From Clostridia bacterium (GTDB lineage: Bacteria > Bacillota > Clostridia > Oscillospirales > CAG-272), in assembly GCA_017503105.1 (NCBI GenBank), contig JAFVTS010000028.1, positions 62,001 through 126,000 of the forward strand: DNA of 64,000 nucleotides, in the 5' to 3' direction. Position numbers and translations under genes: made by a program. Shown one piece after another: positions 51,124 to 61,324 of the stretch. The number at the start of each line of letters is the position of its first letter. Position 1 is the stretch's first letter. The notes under the pieces are model-generated. The model made no database searches. It saw only the letters and a program-made list of their open reading frames with translations, and was not told where the DNA came from.

Positions 51124-53247
51124 TTAATTATCAAATGAAAACACAGCTTTTCCGTCCTTAAGGACGAGCTTTGCGCTGAACGCTTTGCCGTTTTTGGAGA
51201 TAAAGCCCGTCAGCTTTTCCGTAGACCCCTCTGCCAGAAGACGTCTTACCGAGGCTATCGGAATATCTCTTTTGCAAATGTTGACGCCGACCTTGAACTC
51301 GCAGCCGTCCGAATAGCCCATACAGCCGTAGCTCTGCTTGCCCCTTACGACGTTTTTGCCGCAAAGTGGGCATACGCCCGCGATTTCTCCGTAGCTGCCC
51401 GTGTCCGCAACGACGGGGCGCGGCATATTCGTCTTGCGCGTGAATATCTCAGCTATTTCATCCTTGGCAAGCTTTACGCTGTCGTCGACCGACATCTCGC
51501 CTCGGTAAACCTTTTTCAGCGCCTTTCCGAGCTCGCTCGTCTTGTACTTATCCATATTTATGGAAAGACGCTCGATCGACTGAACGAGATACTCGCCACC
51601 GGGAAGAACGGAATAAACGTCCTTTTTAAGCTCGATATATCCGCTCTTTTTGGCGTTATCTATAATTCCCGTACGCGTCGCCTCGGTACCGAGCTCAAGG
51701 CCTTCAAATATAGCCTTATAGTCGTCCGCGTCGTCGACCTCTCCGAGCTCCTCAAGCTCCTTTGCCCGCGCCTTATCGTCCTTAAAGGGATTTTTCAAAT
51801 AATTATTAAGCGTTTCTATCGTATAATGCCTCGGAGGCGTAGTTTCCTTTTCGGCAGGCTTAAAGTCGATATTTACCTCGTCGCCTACCTCAAGCTTCGG
51901 CAATATCTTATCCTTCTGGGTATAATCGTCGTACTTCGTCCATCCGGGCTCAAGTATGACCGTCCCCTTTAAAGAAAATTCCTCAAGCTCTCCGACCTTT
52001 ATCTTTATCTCGCTCTTTTGCGCAAGGCATTCCTCGGAGCAAAAGACCGCAACGAAACGTCTGAAGACGGTAGAATAGACCTTCTTCTCGTTTTCGGATA
52101 GCTTCTCCGTCGGAGGTATTTTGTAAGTCGGGGTGAGCGCCGAGTGGGATTCGATCTTCGAATCGTCGAAGATGTATTTTGAATCCTTGAATTTGACGGG
52201 ATAACCGAGCTTCGATATTCCCGAAAGTATAGATTTTACCTTATCCTTTTCAGCCGTAGCAAGATATTCCGAGTTCGTTCTCGGGTAAGTAAGATACCCT
52301 TCCTCGTATAGCTTTTGCACTACCTTGAGGCTCTCCTCCATCGGCATTTTATACTTCTTGCCGAGCAGGTTCTGAAGAGTGGAGAGCGAAAACAGCTTGC
52401 CCGGGAGCACCTTGTCCTTTTTGCTGTTTACCGACGTTACAACGGCACCCGTGTCATTGTAAAGCTTAGCGGTGTCCTCCGCCTTTTCAAGCTCGTCCTT
52501 TGTAAACTTAAGTTTACTCGTAAGCTCTACCGTTTCACCACGGGTAGGCTCTTTGCTCGTTATAACGTAATATTTTTCGGGCTTGAAATTGCGTATTTCC
52601 ATATCGCGCTCGTATATCGCGCGCACTATCGGCACTATAACTCTTCCAACTCGGAGAAGCCTTCCCGTCATAATAGTGGCATACCGTGTTAAATTAACGC
52701 CGTAGAGCCAATCTATGTAAGTGCGTGCGAGCCCCTCCGAGGCAAGGTTATCGTACTCTGCCTCGTCCTTCATCTCAGAGAGCGCCTTCCGCACCGTTTC
52801 GGGGGTCTGGTCGGGGAGCCAGAGACGTTTGAAGCTCTTCTCTGTCTTCAGAGCGTTTTCAACGCATAGCCTGACTATTATCTCACCCTCTCTGTCCGCG
52901 TCTCCCGCGTTTACTATGACGTCGACGTCGGGGCGGTTACAGAGCTGATCTATTATTTTAAACTGCTTGGCGACTCCCGAATCCGTCGTCTTTTTGCCGC
53001 TTGCTTTTTTTAATTCAAACTTGAATTTTTCGGGGAAGCACGGCAAGCCCTCAAGCGTCCAGCGCCCGCTTTCCTTACCCGTGTAGGTCTCAATATCGGC
53101 AAGGGAGAAGAGGTGTCCGAATGCCCAGCTGACGATATACTTTTTTCCAACGTAGCAGCCGTCTTGCTTGCTTAGCTTATCGTCACTTCCGATGCCCGCG
53201 ATGATATTGCGTGCAAGGCTCGGCTTTTCCGCTATGATGAGTATCAT
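51124..53247 (-). CDS. topB: DNA topoisomerase III
   Basis: The protein has 707 residues from ATG 53247. The Toprim domain has LIIAEKPSLARN and NAGDADREGEIIVRLC, the active Tyr is in YLTYPRTNSEYL, and the C-terminal zinc-finger-like segment has CPLCGKNVVRG. It relaxes and decatenates single-stranded DNA and helps resolve replication or recombination intermediates. The frame is open 49 codons further upstream, but GGGAG before this ATG and the family start (MxLIIAEKPS) decide. Such proteins may be chromosomal or carried on mobile elements; no conjugation genes are near, so I take it as chromosomal. Confidence 0.93.
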   Translation of the reverse strand: MILIIAEKPSLARNIIAGIGSDDKLSKQDGCYVGKKYIVSWAFGHLFSLADIETYTGKESGRWTLEGLPCFPEKFKFELKKASGKKTTDSGVAKQFKIIDQLCNRPDVDVIVNAGDADREGEIIVRLCVENALKTEKSFKRLWLPDQTPETVRKALSEMKDEAEYDNLASEGLARTYIDWLYGVNLTRYATIMTGRLLRVGRVIVPIVRAIYERDMEIRNFKPEKYYVITSKEPTRGETVELTSKLKFTKDELEKAEDTAKLYNDTGAVVTSVNSKKDKVLPGKLFSLSTLQNLLGKKYKMPMEESLKVVQKLYEEGYLTYPRTNSEYLATAEKDKVKSILSGISKLGYPVKFKDSKYIFDDSKIESHSALTPTYKIPPTEKLSENEKKVYSTVFRRFVAVFCSEECLAQKSEIKIKVGELEEFSLKGTVILEPGWTKYDDYTQKDKILPKLEVGDEVNIDFKPAEKETTPPRHYTIETLNNYLKNPFKDDKARAKELEELGEVDDADDYKAIFEGLELGTEATRTGIIDNAKKSGYIELKKDVYSVLPGGEYLVQSIERLSINMDKYKTSELGKALKKVYRGEMSVDDSVKLAKDEIAEIFTRKTNMPRPVVADTGSYGEIAGVCPLCGKNVVRGKQSYGCMGYSDGCEFKVGVNICKRDIPIASVRRLLAEGSTEKLTGFISKNGKAFSAKLVLKDGKAVFSFDN

Positions 53248-53487
53248 CGGTATTCTCCCTTCCTTGTGTTTTTTAACCGTGCCCATATATTCTATCATAC
53301 TTTTATGAAAATTTCCACACCCCGAGGCGCTTTTTTTCAAACTTTTCCCGACTTTGTTGGAATTGCATAAAAAAGGCGGCGAATATTTGGGCATAAATTA
53401 CACCCGATTTTCCGCAAGCTTCTATTGCATTAAAGCGCCGTTTATGGTAAAATTATAATAGCAAAAAAACATTAAAGCGAGGAAAAA

Positions 53488-54075
53488 ATGGCAAAGCTTT
53501 ATTTTAAGTACGGTGCTATGGGCTCGTCGAAAACGGCACAGGCGCTTACGACTAAATTTAATTATGAAGAAAGAGGAATGAAGGTCTGGCTGATAAAGCC
53601 GACGACCGATACGAGGGACGGTGACGGTCTTCTTCGCTCACGCATAGGGCTCTTCTCCGAATGCGAGATGATAGATTCCGACGTTGACATATACGAGCTT
53701 TTTGGAAAGCGGGCGGGGGCGTGCGACGTTATAATCACCGACGAGTGCCAATTTTTCACCCCTCTGCAAATAGACGAGATGCGCCGCATAGTGGACGAGT
53801 TTTCCGTGCCCGTTATGTGCTTTGGTCTCAGGACGGATTTCAAAACGAAGCTTTTCCCCGGCTCCGCAAGACTTTTTGAAATCGCAGACTCCATCTCGGA
53901 GATAAAGACCATCTGTGACTGCGGAAGCAAGGCGACGGTAAACGCGAGATTCGACTCAAAGGGCAGGCTTATGACCCACGGCACTCAGGTCGTCATAGGC
54001 GGAAACGAGCGCTATCTTGCTATGTGCCACAAGTGCTATTCCGAGCGTATAAGAAAGGAGAGAGCGGAAGAATGA
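53488..54075 (+). CDS. tdk: Thymidine kinase
   Basis: The protein has 195 residues. The P-loop is GAMGSSKT, the catalytic and Mg-binding segment is IITDECQFF, and two Cys pairs (CDCG and CHKC) bind the zinc of the lasso domain. It phosphorylates thymidine to dTMP in the salvage pathway. The family has about 190 residues. It is the first gene of tdk-deoC-deoD-deoB and overlaps deoC by 4 bases (ATGA). A TATAAT at 53454-53459 could be its -10 box, but no good -35 is seen. Confidence 0.93.
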   Translation: MAKLYFKYGAMGSSKTAQALTTKFNYEERGMKVWLIKPTTDTRDGDGLLRSRIGLFSECEMIDSDVDIYELFGKRAGACDVIITDECQFFTPLQIDEMRRIVDEFSVPVMCFGLRTDFKTKLFPGSARLFEIADSISEIKTICDCGSKATVNARFDSKGRLMTHGTQVVIGGNERYLAMCHKCYSERIRKERAEE

Positions 54076-54737
54076 ACAAGAGGGCTATCCTTGCAGCGTG
54101 CGACCACACTCTCCTTGACAGATGCGCGGGCGAAGCCGATATAGCACGCATCGTTGACGAGGGAATAAAATACGGCACGGCGTCGGTATGTATACCCCCG
54201 TGTTACGTTAAATTCGCAAAAGCCTACTCAAAGGGACGGATCCCCATCTGCACCGTCATAGGTTTTCCAAACGGTTATTCCTCGACCGAAGCGAAGGTAT
54301 TCGAAGCGGGACGTGCCGTACTTGACGGCGCTGACGAGATAGATATGGTGATAAATCTCGGTAAAGTAAAGGACGGAAAATTCGACGCCGTCCTTGAGGA
54401 GATAAACGCCGTCAAAGCCGCCGCGGGCGAAAAGATACTTAAGGTAATAATCGAAACCTGCTGTCTGACCGAGGGGGAGAAGGTCGAGCTCTGTAAGACC
54501 GTTTCCGAATCACGTGCCGATTTCATCAAGACCTCAACAGGCTTCGGCACGCACGGCGCGACTCTCGACGACGTGAAACTTATGGCAAAAAATATGAAGA
54601 ACGGCAAGAAGATAAAGGCGGCGGGAGGAATTTCCTCGCTTGAAGACGCTGACGCATTTCTTTCCGCTGGAGCGGCACGACTTGGCACGTCAAGAATAGT
54701 CAAGCTCGTAAAGAACGAAGAAGCTGACGGATATTAA
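54072..54737 (+). CDS. deoC: Deoxyribose-phosphate aldolase
   Basis: The protein has 221 residues. [12 protein letters not shown] and the Schiff-base Lys in [10 protein letters not shown] are conserved, and [12 protein letters not shown] forms the phosphate site. It splits deoxyribose-5-phosphate into glyceraldehyde-3-phosphate and acetaldehyde. I start it at ATG 54072, which overlaps the tdk stop and is preceded by AAAGGAGAG (54054-54062). It completes the catabolism of deoxynucleosides with DeoD and DeoB encoded downstream. Confidence 0.95.
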   Translation: MNKRAILAACDHTLLDRCAGEADIARIVDEGIKYGTASVCIPPCYVKFAKAYSKGRIPICTVIGFPNGYSSTEAKVFEAGRAVLDGADEIDMVINLGKVKDGKFDAVLEEINAVKAAAGEKILKVIIETCCLTEGEKVELCKTVSESRADFIKTSTGFGTHGATLDDVKLMAKNMKNGKKIKAAGGISSLEDADAFLSAGAARLGTSRIVKLVKNEEADGY

Positions 54738-54762
54738 AGACGATATTAAAGGAGATAACGAA

Positions 54763-55491
54763 ATGAAAAATTACCCTACCCCACACATAAAAGCCTCACC
54801 CGAGGATTTTGCCCCGACGGTGCTTATGCCCGGAGACCCTTTGCGCTCAAAATTCATCGCGGAGAATTTCCTTGATTCCGCGAAGCTCGTCAATAACGTA
54901 AGAGGCATAGGGGGCTACACGGGCACTTACAAGGGAGAGCGGGTGTCGGTTATGGCAAGCGGAATGGGAATGCCCTCTATCGGCATATATTCCTACGAGC
55001 TTTACAATTTCTTCGGCGTTAAGAACATCATCCGCGTAGGCTCGATAGGCGGTTTGGCGGAGGACGTTAAGCTGCGTGACGTAATTTTCGGTATGAGCGC
55101 GTCTACTACGTCGAACTTCGCCGTGCAGTACGGACTCGAAGGACAGCTTGCTCCGACGGCGGACTATACGCTTTTAAAAACGGCGGTAGCGGAGGCAGAA
55201 AAGATAGGTGCGAGCTACAAGGTCGGCAACATACTTTCCTCGGATATATTTTATAACGCGGACCCGAGCGCGGCGGCAAAATGGCGCGATATGGGTGTGC
55301 TCGGGGTTGAGATGGAGGCGGCGGCGCTTTATATGAACGCGGCTAAGGCGAAGGCTCGCGCACTCGCTATCTGCACTGTGTCCGATCACCTTTTCACGGG
55401 AGAGTCCCTCTCCTCCGACGAAAGGCAGACGTCCTTCACCGAAATGATGGAAATAGCGCTCAACACGGCGCTTGCTATATCAACGAAATGA
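54763..55491 (+). CDS. deoD: Purine nucleoside phosphorylase (DeoD type)
   Basis: The protein has 242 residues. MPGDPLRSKFIAENFL, RVGSIGGL and GVEMEAAALY are the hallmarks of the trimer/hexamer type DeoD. It cleaves purine (deoxy)nucleosides with phosphate to the base and (deoxy)ribose-1-phosphate, the substrate of DeoB. AAAGGAG precedes the start. It overlaps deoB by 4 bases. Confidence 0.95.
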   Translation: MKNYPTPHIKASPEDFAPTVLMPGDPLRSKFIAENFLDSAKLVNNVRGIGGYTGTYKGERVSVMASGMGMPSIGIYSYELYNFFGVKNIIRVGSIGGLAEDVKLRDVIFGMSASTTSNFAVQYGLEGQLAPTADYTLLKTAVAEAEKIGASYKVGNILSSDIFYNADPSAAAKWRDMGVLGVEMEAAALYMNAAKAKARALAICTVSDHLFTGESLSSDERQTSFTEMMEIALNTALAISTK

Positions 55492-56627
55492 AGAAAAGAG
55501 TTTTTCTTATAGTTCTCGATTCCTTTGGGATCGGGGCGGCTCCCGACGCTCACGAGTTCGGCGATGCGGGTGCAAATACGCTCGGAAGTCTTATAAAAAC
55601 GGGCGAATTGCGCGTGCCCCATCTTGAAGAGCTTGGGCTCGGGCTCATAGAAGGCGTAAACGGACTCAAAAAAGCCTCGGCACCGAGAGCGTCTTTCGGC
55701 AGAATGGCGGAGAAAAGTCGTGGCAAGGACACGACCGTCGGACACTGGGAATTAGCGGGTTTAATTTCACACGCCCCCCTCCCAACCTATCCTGACGGAT
55801 TCCCAAGCGAAGTGACGGACGCGTTTGAAAAGGCCACCGGACGCGGCATTCTCTGTAACGCCACGTATTCGGGAACTGACGTGATCCGCGATTTCGGAGA
55901 AGAGCATTTAAGGACGGGAAAGCTCATAGTTTACACCTCGGCTGACAGCGTGTTTCAGGTAGCGGCGCACGAGGATACCGTCCCAAAGGAGCTTTTGTAC
56001 GAATACTGTCTCGCGGCAAGAAAAATACTGACGGGCAAGCACGCGGTCGGAAGAGTCATCGCGCGACCGTTTGAGGGAAGCGTCGGAGCGTTCGTAAGAA
56101 GCGCGTACAGACGCGACTTTTCGCTTGAGCCAAGCGGAAAGACCGTGCTTGACGCTATTAAAGACGGCGGTCTTGACGTGATCTCTGTCGGTAAGATAGC
56201 GGATATTTTCGCAGGGCACGGTATCACCGAGGCTATTCCCTCTCACTCAAACGAGGAGGGAATGCATATGACCTCGCGCCTTGCAAAAAGAGATTTCTCG
56301 GGTCTTGCGTTCGTCAATCTCGTGGATTTCGACTCTAAATACGGTCACAGACAGGACGCCGTGGGATACGCGCGCGCCATCTCTGATTTTGACGCGTGGC
56401 TCGGCGGATTCGTCGAGGAGTTAAAAGAGGACGATATGCTTATAATCACCGCGGACCACGGATGCGACCCTTCCGACGATAGCACCGACCACACCCGCGA
56501 GTACGTGCCCTTGATAATATACGGAAAAAGCGACTCGCCGAAGTCGCTCGGAACTCTTGACGGTTTTTACAACGTCGCGAAAATCGTTTCATCCGCGCTC
56601 GACGTGCCTTTCTCATTACAGAAATAA
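55488..56627 (+). CDS. deoB: Phosphopentomutase
   Basis: The protein has 379 residues. LDSFGIGAAPDAHEFGDAG, the phosphorylated Thr in KDTTVGHWE and ITADHGCDP are the metal and phosphate sites of this alkaline phosphatase superfamily enzyme. It converts (deoxy)ribose-1-phosphate to the 5-phosphate for DeoC. It is the last gene of the operon; a terminator follows. Confidence 0.95.
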   Translation: MKKRVFLIVLDSFGIGAAPDAHEFGDAGANTLGSLIKTGELRVPHLEELGLGLIEGVNGLKKASAPRASFGRMAEKSRGKDTTVGHWELAGLISHAPLPTYPDGFPSEVTDAFEKATGRGILCNATYSGTDVIRDFGEEHLRTGKLIVYTSADSVFQVAAHEDTVPKELLYEYCLAARKILTGKHAVGRVIARPFEGSVGAFVRSAYRRDFSLEPSGKTVLDAIKDGGLDVISVGKIADIFAGHGITEAIPSHSNEEGMHMTSRLAKRDFSGLAFVNLVDFDSKYGHRQDAVGYARAISDFDAWLGGFVEELKEDDMLIITADHGCDPSDDSTDHTREYVPLIIYGKSDSPKSLGTLDGFYNVAKIVSSALDVPFSLQK

Positions 56628-56637
56628 ACGCATTTTT

Positions 56638-56670
56638 CGGCTCGAAGATTTATTTTTCGAGCCGTTTTTT
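56638..56670 (+). terminator. Terminator of the deoxynucleoside salvage operon
   Basis: CGGCTCGAA 56638-56646 pairs with TTCGAGCCG 56656-56664, followed by six T. Confidence 0.93.
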
Positions 56671-56710
56671 TAATATTTAAAAATTATTTTTTTAACTTTT
56701 CGCAACGTTA

Positions 56711-56739
56711 TTGATTTTTTAACTTTAATATGATATTAT
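56711..56739 (+). promoter_or_regulatory. Promoter of the ATP synthase operon
   Basis: TTGATT 56711-56716, 17 bases, TATTAT 56734-56739, 39 bases before the first start codon. Confidence 0.65.
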
Positions 56740-56778
56740 TATATAGGTAAGAATTTTGATACATCGGAGGGGCTTTGA

Positions 56779-57090
56779 TTGCGGTACGGAAAATTCGTAA
56801 ACGCGGTGTACATAATAAACGTGATCGTGCAATCGTTTTTCTCGCTCGCGTGCCCTATGGGACTCGGATTTCTTTCAGCGTGGTTGCTCGTTGAAAAAGC
56901 GGGAGCTCCCGCTTTCCTTTACGCGGTTCTTATCGTGCTCGGCGCCTTAGTGGGCATTTATTCTATGATAAAATTCATAATAGATACTATGACCGCGGTG
57001 GAGCGCCTTGAAAAGCAACGCGAGAAGCGCAAACAGGAGAGCAAAGCGGATAAAAACCAAAGGGACGGTAAAAATGAAGAAAAACTCTAA
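56779..57090 (+). CDS. AtpZ-like small membrane protein
   Basis: The protein has 103 residues from a TTG start with CGGAGGGG 6 bases upstream. Two hydrophobic helices (about 8-38 and 42-68) are followed by a highly charged tail of Lys, Glu and Arg. Proteins of this shape (AtpZ/AtpI) begin many clostridial ATP synthase operons and are thought to help c-ring assembly or Mg2+ entry. The next gene begins inside its last codons. Confidence 0.7.
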   Translation: MRYGKFVNAVYIINVIVQSFFSLACPMGLGFLSAWLLVEKAGAPAFLYAVLIVLGALVGIYSMIKFIIDTMTAVERLEKQREKRKQESKADKNQRDGKNEEKL

Positions 57091-57547
57091 TCTTGCGGAA
57101 GTGCTTATGATACTTATCGGTGAAGCGATAGTTTCACTGCTCACCGTAGGAGTATATTTGTTAGTAGAATACTATACGAAAAAAGGCGACGTGTTCGACT
57201 ACACCGTTATCACGGGGCTTTTGCTCGGCACGGCGGTAGTTATCGCAAACTACGCCTTTCTTTCCGTCAGCGTGAACCGCGCGATAAATAAGGTTATGGC
57301 GATGCGCCCCGAGGGCGAGATGACGGAAGAAGAAATTATGGAATTTTCGGAGAAGAATCAGGGTGTCATAAAAAATGCCGCTGCGACCTCTTACATCGTA
57401 AGAACGCTCTCAATGCTCGCGACCTTCATCCTCGTTTTTCTCTTCCTTGACGAGTGGTTCGCCGTCGTGGCAACGGTCGTTCCCCTGCTCGCCTTCCGCC
57501 CTATTATAATGATAGGAGAAATTTTCAGAAAGAGGTGGAATAAGTAA
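57074..57547 (+). CDS. AtpI-like ATP synthase accessory membrane protein
   Basis: The protein has 157 residues from ATG 57074, overlapping the previous gene by 17 bases. It has four hydrophobic helices: about 8-28, 38-62, 100-118 and 120-138. ATP synthase subunit I of clostridia has this position and topology. It likely assists assembly of the Fo rotor. Its stop overlaps the atpB start by one base (TAATG), so the genes are coupled. Confidence 0.75.
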   Translation: MKKNSNLAEVLMILIGEAIVSLLTVGVYLLVEYYTKKGDVFDYTVITGLLLGTAVVIANYAFLSVSVNRAINKVMAMRPEGEMTEEEIMEFSEKNQGVIKNAAATSYIVRTLSMLATFILVFLFLDEWFAVVATVVPLLAFRPIIMIGEIFRKRWNK

Positions 57548-58380
57548 TGGATCTTTCGGTAAACGGACCTAAAGTGTATTTAAGGTTTACCGCGCTTTTC
57601 GAAAAATTCGGAAACATACTCGGCAACCCGATAACGCAAACGACGATATCGATCCTTGCCGTCACGCTGCTCTTAATAATAATCGCGAAGCTCACGACGC
57701 GGCGTCTGACGAAGCGTCCGGGCAGATTTCAGGTGATCGCCGAAAAGCTCGTCAATATGCTTTACGGTCTTGTAGAGGACACGATGGGCAAGCACAATCT
57801 GAGATTCGCTCCGTATATCGGAACGCTGTTTCTGACCTCGATTTTTTCAACGCTTATCGGTATGACTCAGCTCTTCCGTTCGGCAACGGCAGACCTTTCG
57901 GTGACGCTTGCTTGGGCGATAGTAACGATAATTATGGTGTGGTATCACAACATAAAGAATTTCGGCTTTGGCACTTGGCTTAAAGGATTTACCGAGCCGA
58001 TAGTCGTTATGACTCCTATGAACATAGTTTCCGAGATAGCGACCCCCGTGTCTATGGCGTTCCGTCACTTCGGTAACGTTGCGGGCGGCTCGGTTCTCAC
58101 CGCGCTCATATACAGTGCGCTCTCAGCGCTCAGCTACGCCGTTTTCAGCTGGCTTCCCGATACGATAATAGCGTTTCTCCCGCCCGTTTTCCAAGCGGGG
58201 ATCCCCGCCGTTTTGTCGATATACTTCGACCTCTTCTCGGGCTTCGTTCAGGCGCTCGTCTTCTCTCTTCTCACTATGGTTTACGTAGGCGGAGCTTGTC
58301 CTCCCGTCGAGGAGATAGAGGCGGCAAGAGCCGAAAAGGCAGCGAAAAAGCAGGCAAAGAAAAATAAAACGAAAGCATAA
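57547..58380 (+). CDS. atpB: ATP synthase subunit a
   Basis: The protein has 277 residues and five to six membrane helices. Arg in MAFRHFGNVAGG is the essential Arg that faces the c-ring carboxylate. The C-terminus carries an extra tail of about 25 residues rich in Ala, Lys and Glu. It forms the ion half-channels of Fo. Whether the ion is Na+ or H+ is discussed at atpE. Confidence 0.95.
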   Translation: MDLSVNGPKVYLRFTALFEKFGNILGNPITQTTISILAVTLLLIIIAKLTTRRLTKRPGRFQVIAEKLVNMLYGLVEDTMGKHNLRFAPYIGTLFLTSIFSTLIGMTQLFRSATADLSVTLAWAIVTIIMVWYHNIKNFGFGTWLKGFTEPIVVMTPMNIVSEIATPVSMAFRHFGNVAGGSVLTALIYSALSALSYAVFSWLPDTIIAFLPPVFQAGIPAVLSIYFDLFSGFVQALVFSLLTMVYVGGACPPVEEIEAARAEKAAKKQAKKNKTKA

Positions 58381-58406
58381 AAATAACAAGCAAAAAATAA
58401 TAATAA

Positions 58407-58667
<261 letters not shown>

Positions 58668-58710
58668 TCTGAAAAGGCAAAAACGGAAGAAAGGCATAGG
58701 GTAAGGCCAA

Positions 58711-59235
58711 ATGGAATGGCTTGCGTTTCAAGAAAAATTTGAGTCGTTCGTCGGCGTCAACCTCTGGACGATGCTCTTCGCTTGGGTCAACCTTCTCATT
58801 CTCTACCTCGTTCTTAAGAAAATACTCTTCAAGCCGCTCAAAAATATGATCGATTCCCGTCAAAAGGAAGTCGACGATATGTACGAAAACGCAAAAGCGG
58901 CCGAGGACTCGGCAAACGAGCTCAAAAAGGCTTACGAGGAAAAAATCGAAAAAGCCGAGGAGGAGAGCGAGTCTATTCTCAAGAGCGCTATGCGTAAGGC
59001 ACAGCTTAGAGAAGAGGAGATCTTAAAGGAAGCGGACGAAAAAGCGTCAAGGACGCTCAAGCGCGCCGAGGAGGAGATCGAGCTTGAAAAGCGCCGCGCG
59101 ATAAACGAGGTCAAGGACGAGGTGTCCGAGATCGCGATAAGCATCGCGTCGGCTGTTATAGAGCGCGACGTCAGTGCCAAGGAGCACAGCGCTATGATCG
59201 ACGACTTCATCAAGAATATGGGTGACGGGAAATGA
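58711..59235 (+). CDS. atpF: ATP synthase subunit b
   Basis: The protein has 174 residues. One membrane helix near the N-terminus (about 17-36, LWTMLFAWVNLLILYLVLKK) is followed by a long charged coiled coil that forms the peripheral stalk. The start has a weak ribosome-binding site (GGTAAGG). It overlaps atpH by 4 bases. Confidence 0.93.
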   Translation: MEWLAFQEKFESFVGVNLWTMLFAWVNLLILYLVLKKILFKPLKNMIDSRQKEVDDMYENAKAAEDSANELKKAYEEKIEKAEEESESILKSAMRKAQLREEEILKEADEKASRTLKRAEEEIELEKRRAINEVKDEVSEIAISIASAVIERDVSAKEHSAMIDDFIKNMGDGK

Positions 59236-59765
59236 TCAATGTAAAAGAATACGCAAAGGCACTCTTTCTTCTCGCCGAGGAGGAAGGCACGGCAGACGCC
59301 ACGCTTTCCGACGTGAGAATGATCAAGGAGCTCCTTCGGGATAATCCCGATTACGTAAATCTTCTCGACACACCCGCAGTTTCAAAGGAGGAAAAGCTCT
59401 CGCTCATTGACGAAGCTTTTTCGGGCATAAACGAAAACACTAAAAATCTCGTTAAAATACTCTGTGAAAAGCGCGGCGTATATTTCTTTCCGAAGATCGC
59501 CGACGCCATCTCGGAGCTTTACGACGAGTCGCGCGGAATAGAGAGAGTTGAGGCGATCAGCGCCGTCGCTATGTCGGACGCTCAGATCTCGGCACTCAAG
59601 GAAAAGATAGAGGCCATCACGGGTAAGACGGTCATAGTCAAGAACACCGTTGACGCATCCATTATCGGCGGTATGAAGCTGCGCTACGCAGGCAAGCAGC
59701 TCGACGGCTCGGTAAAAACGCGCCTTGAGGGCTTCGAGCGAGCGCTCCGCGATACGGTAATTTAA
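59232..59765 (+). CDS. atpH: ATP synthase subunit delta
   Basis: The protein has 177 residues, the usual length. The N-terminal helical domain (YAKALFLLAEEEG) binds the top of F1, and the C-terminal IIGGMKLRYAGKQLDGSVKTRL is the conserved end. It joins the b stalk to F1. Confidence 0.93.
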   Translation: MINVKEYAKALFLLAEEEGTADATLSDVRMIKELLRDNPDYVNLLDTPAVSKEEKLSLIDEAFSGINENTKNLVKILCEKRGVYFFPKIADAISELYDESRGIERVEAISAVAMSDAQISALKEKIEAITGKTVIVKNTVDASIIGGMKLRYAGKQLDGSVKTRLEGFERALRDTVI

Positions 59766-59783
59766 AATAAAGTTGGTGATAAA

Positions 59784-61304
59784 ATGCAATCCGGAATAGA
59801 TGATATCAGCAAAATCATAAAAGAACAGATCAAAAACTACTCGAAGAAGACCGAGCAGGACGAGATCGGCTACGTCATCTCCGTCGGTGACGGTATTTCC
59901 AAGGTGCACGGACTTGATAAGTGCCGCGCAAACGAGCTGCTCGAGTTCTCTAACGGAACGTTCGGTATGGCTCTTAACCTTGAGGAGACCTTCGTTAGCG
60001 CCGTTCTTCTCGGAAGTGACGTCGGCATCAGCGAGGGAAGCCTCGTAAAGCGCACGGGCAGAGTCGTTTCCGTTCCCGTCGGCGAGGAGATGATAGGCAG
60101 AGTAGTCAACGCCCTCGGTCAGCCGATAGACGCCAAGGGTCCCATTACGGCATCCGAATACAGCCCCATAGAGCGCCGCGCTTACGGTATTATCGAAAGA
60201 AAATCCGTTTCGGTTCCGCTTCAGACGGGCATCAAGGCCATAGACTCGATGATCCCTATCGGAAGAGGTCAAAGAGAGCTTATAGTCGGCGACAGACAAA
60301 CGGGTAAAACGGTCATCGCGACCGACACTATAATAAACCAGAAGGGTAAGGGAGTCATCTGCATATACGTCGCTATCGGACAAAAGCAGTCCACCGTTAC
60401 GAACGTGGTGGATACTCTTTACAAAAACGGCGCTATGGACTACACGATAGTCGTAAGTGCTACCGCATCGGACTCCGCACCCCTTCAGTATATCGCTCCC
60501 TACGCGGGATGCGCGATGGGCGAATACTTTATGGACAAGGGCAAGGACGTTCTTATAGTTTACGACGACCTCTCGAAGCACGCCGTCGCGTACAGAGCGC
60601 TCTCCCTGCTCATAAGACGTCCGCCGGGCAGAGAGGCTTATCCCGGTGACGTATTCTACCTTCATTCAAGACTTCTTGAGCGTGCGGCGCGTCTTGCGCC
60701 CGAGTACGGAGGCGGCTCACTTACCGCCCTTCCCATTATCGAAACGCAGGCAGGCGACGTTTCCGCATACATTCCCACGAACGTCATCTCCATCACCGAC
60801 GGACAGATATTCCTTGAGTCGGAGCTCTTCCACTCAGGTGTTCGTCCTGCGGTCAACCCCGGTATATCGGTATCGCGAGTCGGCGGTAACGCGCAGATAA
60901 AGGCGATGAAAAAGGTCGCGGGAACGCTCAAGATACTCTACTCGCAGTACAGAGAGCTTCAGGGCTTCGCTCAGTTCGGCTCGGACCTTGACGCCGACAC
61001 GAAGGCAAGGCTCGCACAGGGTCAAAGAATAGTTGAGGTCTTAAAGCAGGACAGAAACTCTCCTATGCCCGTCGAGCTTCAGGTCGCCATCATTTACGCG
61101 GTGGTAAACGACCTTCTCTCGGACGTAAAGGTTGAAGATATCAAGCGCTTTGAGCGCGAGCTTTGCGAGTACCTCTGCGCAACGAAGTCAGAGCTTCTCT
61201 CCTCCATTGTGGAAACGGGAACGCTCACCGACGAAACGACGGCAGAGCTTCGCGACGCTATAATAAGCTGCAAGAATAAGTTTCTCGGTAATACCGAGAG
61301 CTGA
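59784..61304 (+). CDS. atpA: ATP synthase subunit alpha
   Basis: The protein has 506 residues. The P-loop is [13 protein letters not shown], Walker B is [17 protein letters not shown], and [28 protein letters not shown] is the family signature. It forms the non-catalytic nucleotide sites of F1. Length and motifs are complete. TTGGTGAT at 59772-59779 serves as a weak ribosome-binding site. Confidence 0.97.
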   Translation: MQSGIDDISKIIKEQIKNYSKKTEQDEIGYVISVGDGISKVHGLDKCRANELLEFSNGTFGMALNLEETFVSAVLLGSDVGISEGSLVKRTGRVVSVPVGEEMIGRVVNALGQPIDAKGPITASEYSPIERRAYGIIERKSVSVPLQTGIKAIDSMIPIGRGQRELIVGDRQTGKTVIATDTIINQKGKGVICIYVAIGQKQSTVTNVVDTLYKNGAMDYTIVVSATASDSAPLQYIAPYAGCAMGEYFMDKGKDVLIVYDDLSKHAVAYRALSLLIRRPPGREAYPGDVFYLHSRLLERAARLAPEYGGGSLTALPIIETQAGDVSAYIPTNVISITDGQIFLESELFHSGVRPAVNPGISVSRVGGNAQIKAMKKVAGTLKILYSQYRELQGFAQFGSDLDADTKARLAQGQRIVEVLKQDRNSPMPVELQVAIIYAVVNDLLSDVKVEDIKRFERELCEYLCATKSELLSSIVETGTLTDETTAELRDAIISCKNKFLGNTES

Positions 61305-61324
61305 GCTCGGAAAGGAGCGGCATT

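Noticed and set aside
59382-60665. Long open frame of 427 codons on the minus strand across atpH and atpA
   Set aside because: It lies opposite two certain genes and its sequence shows no family motif; it results from the strong codon bias of the real genes.
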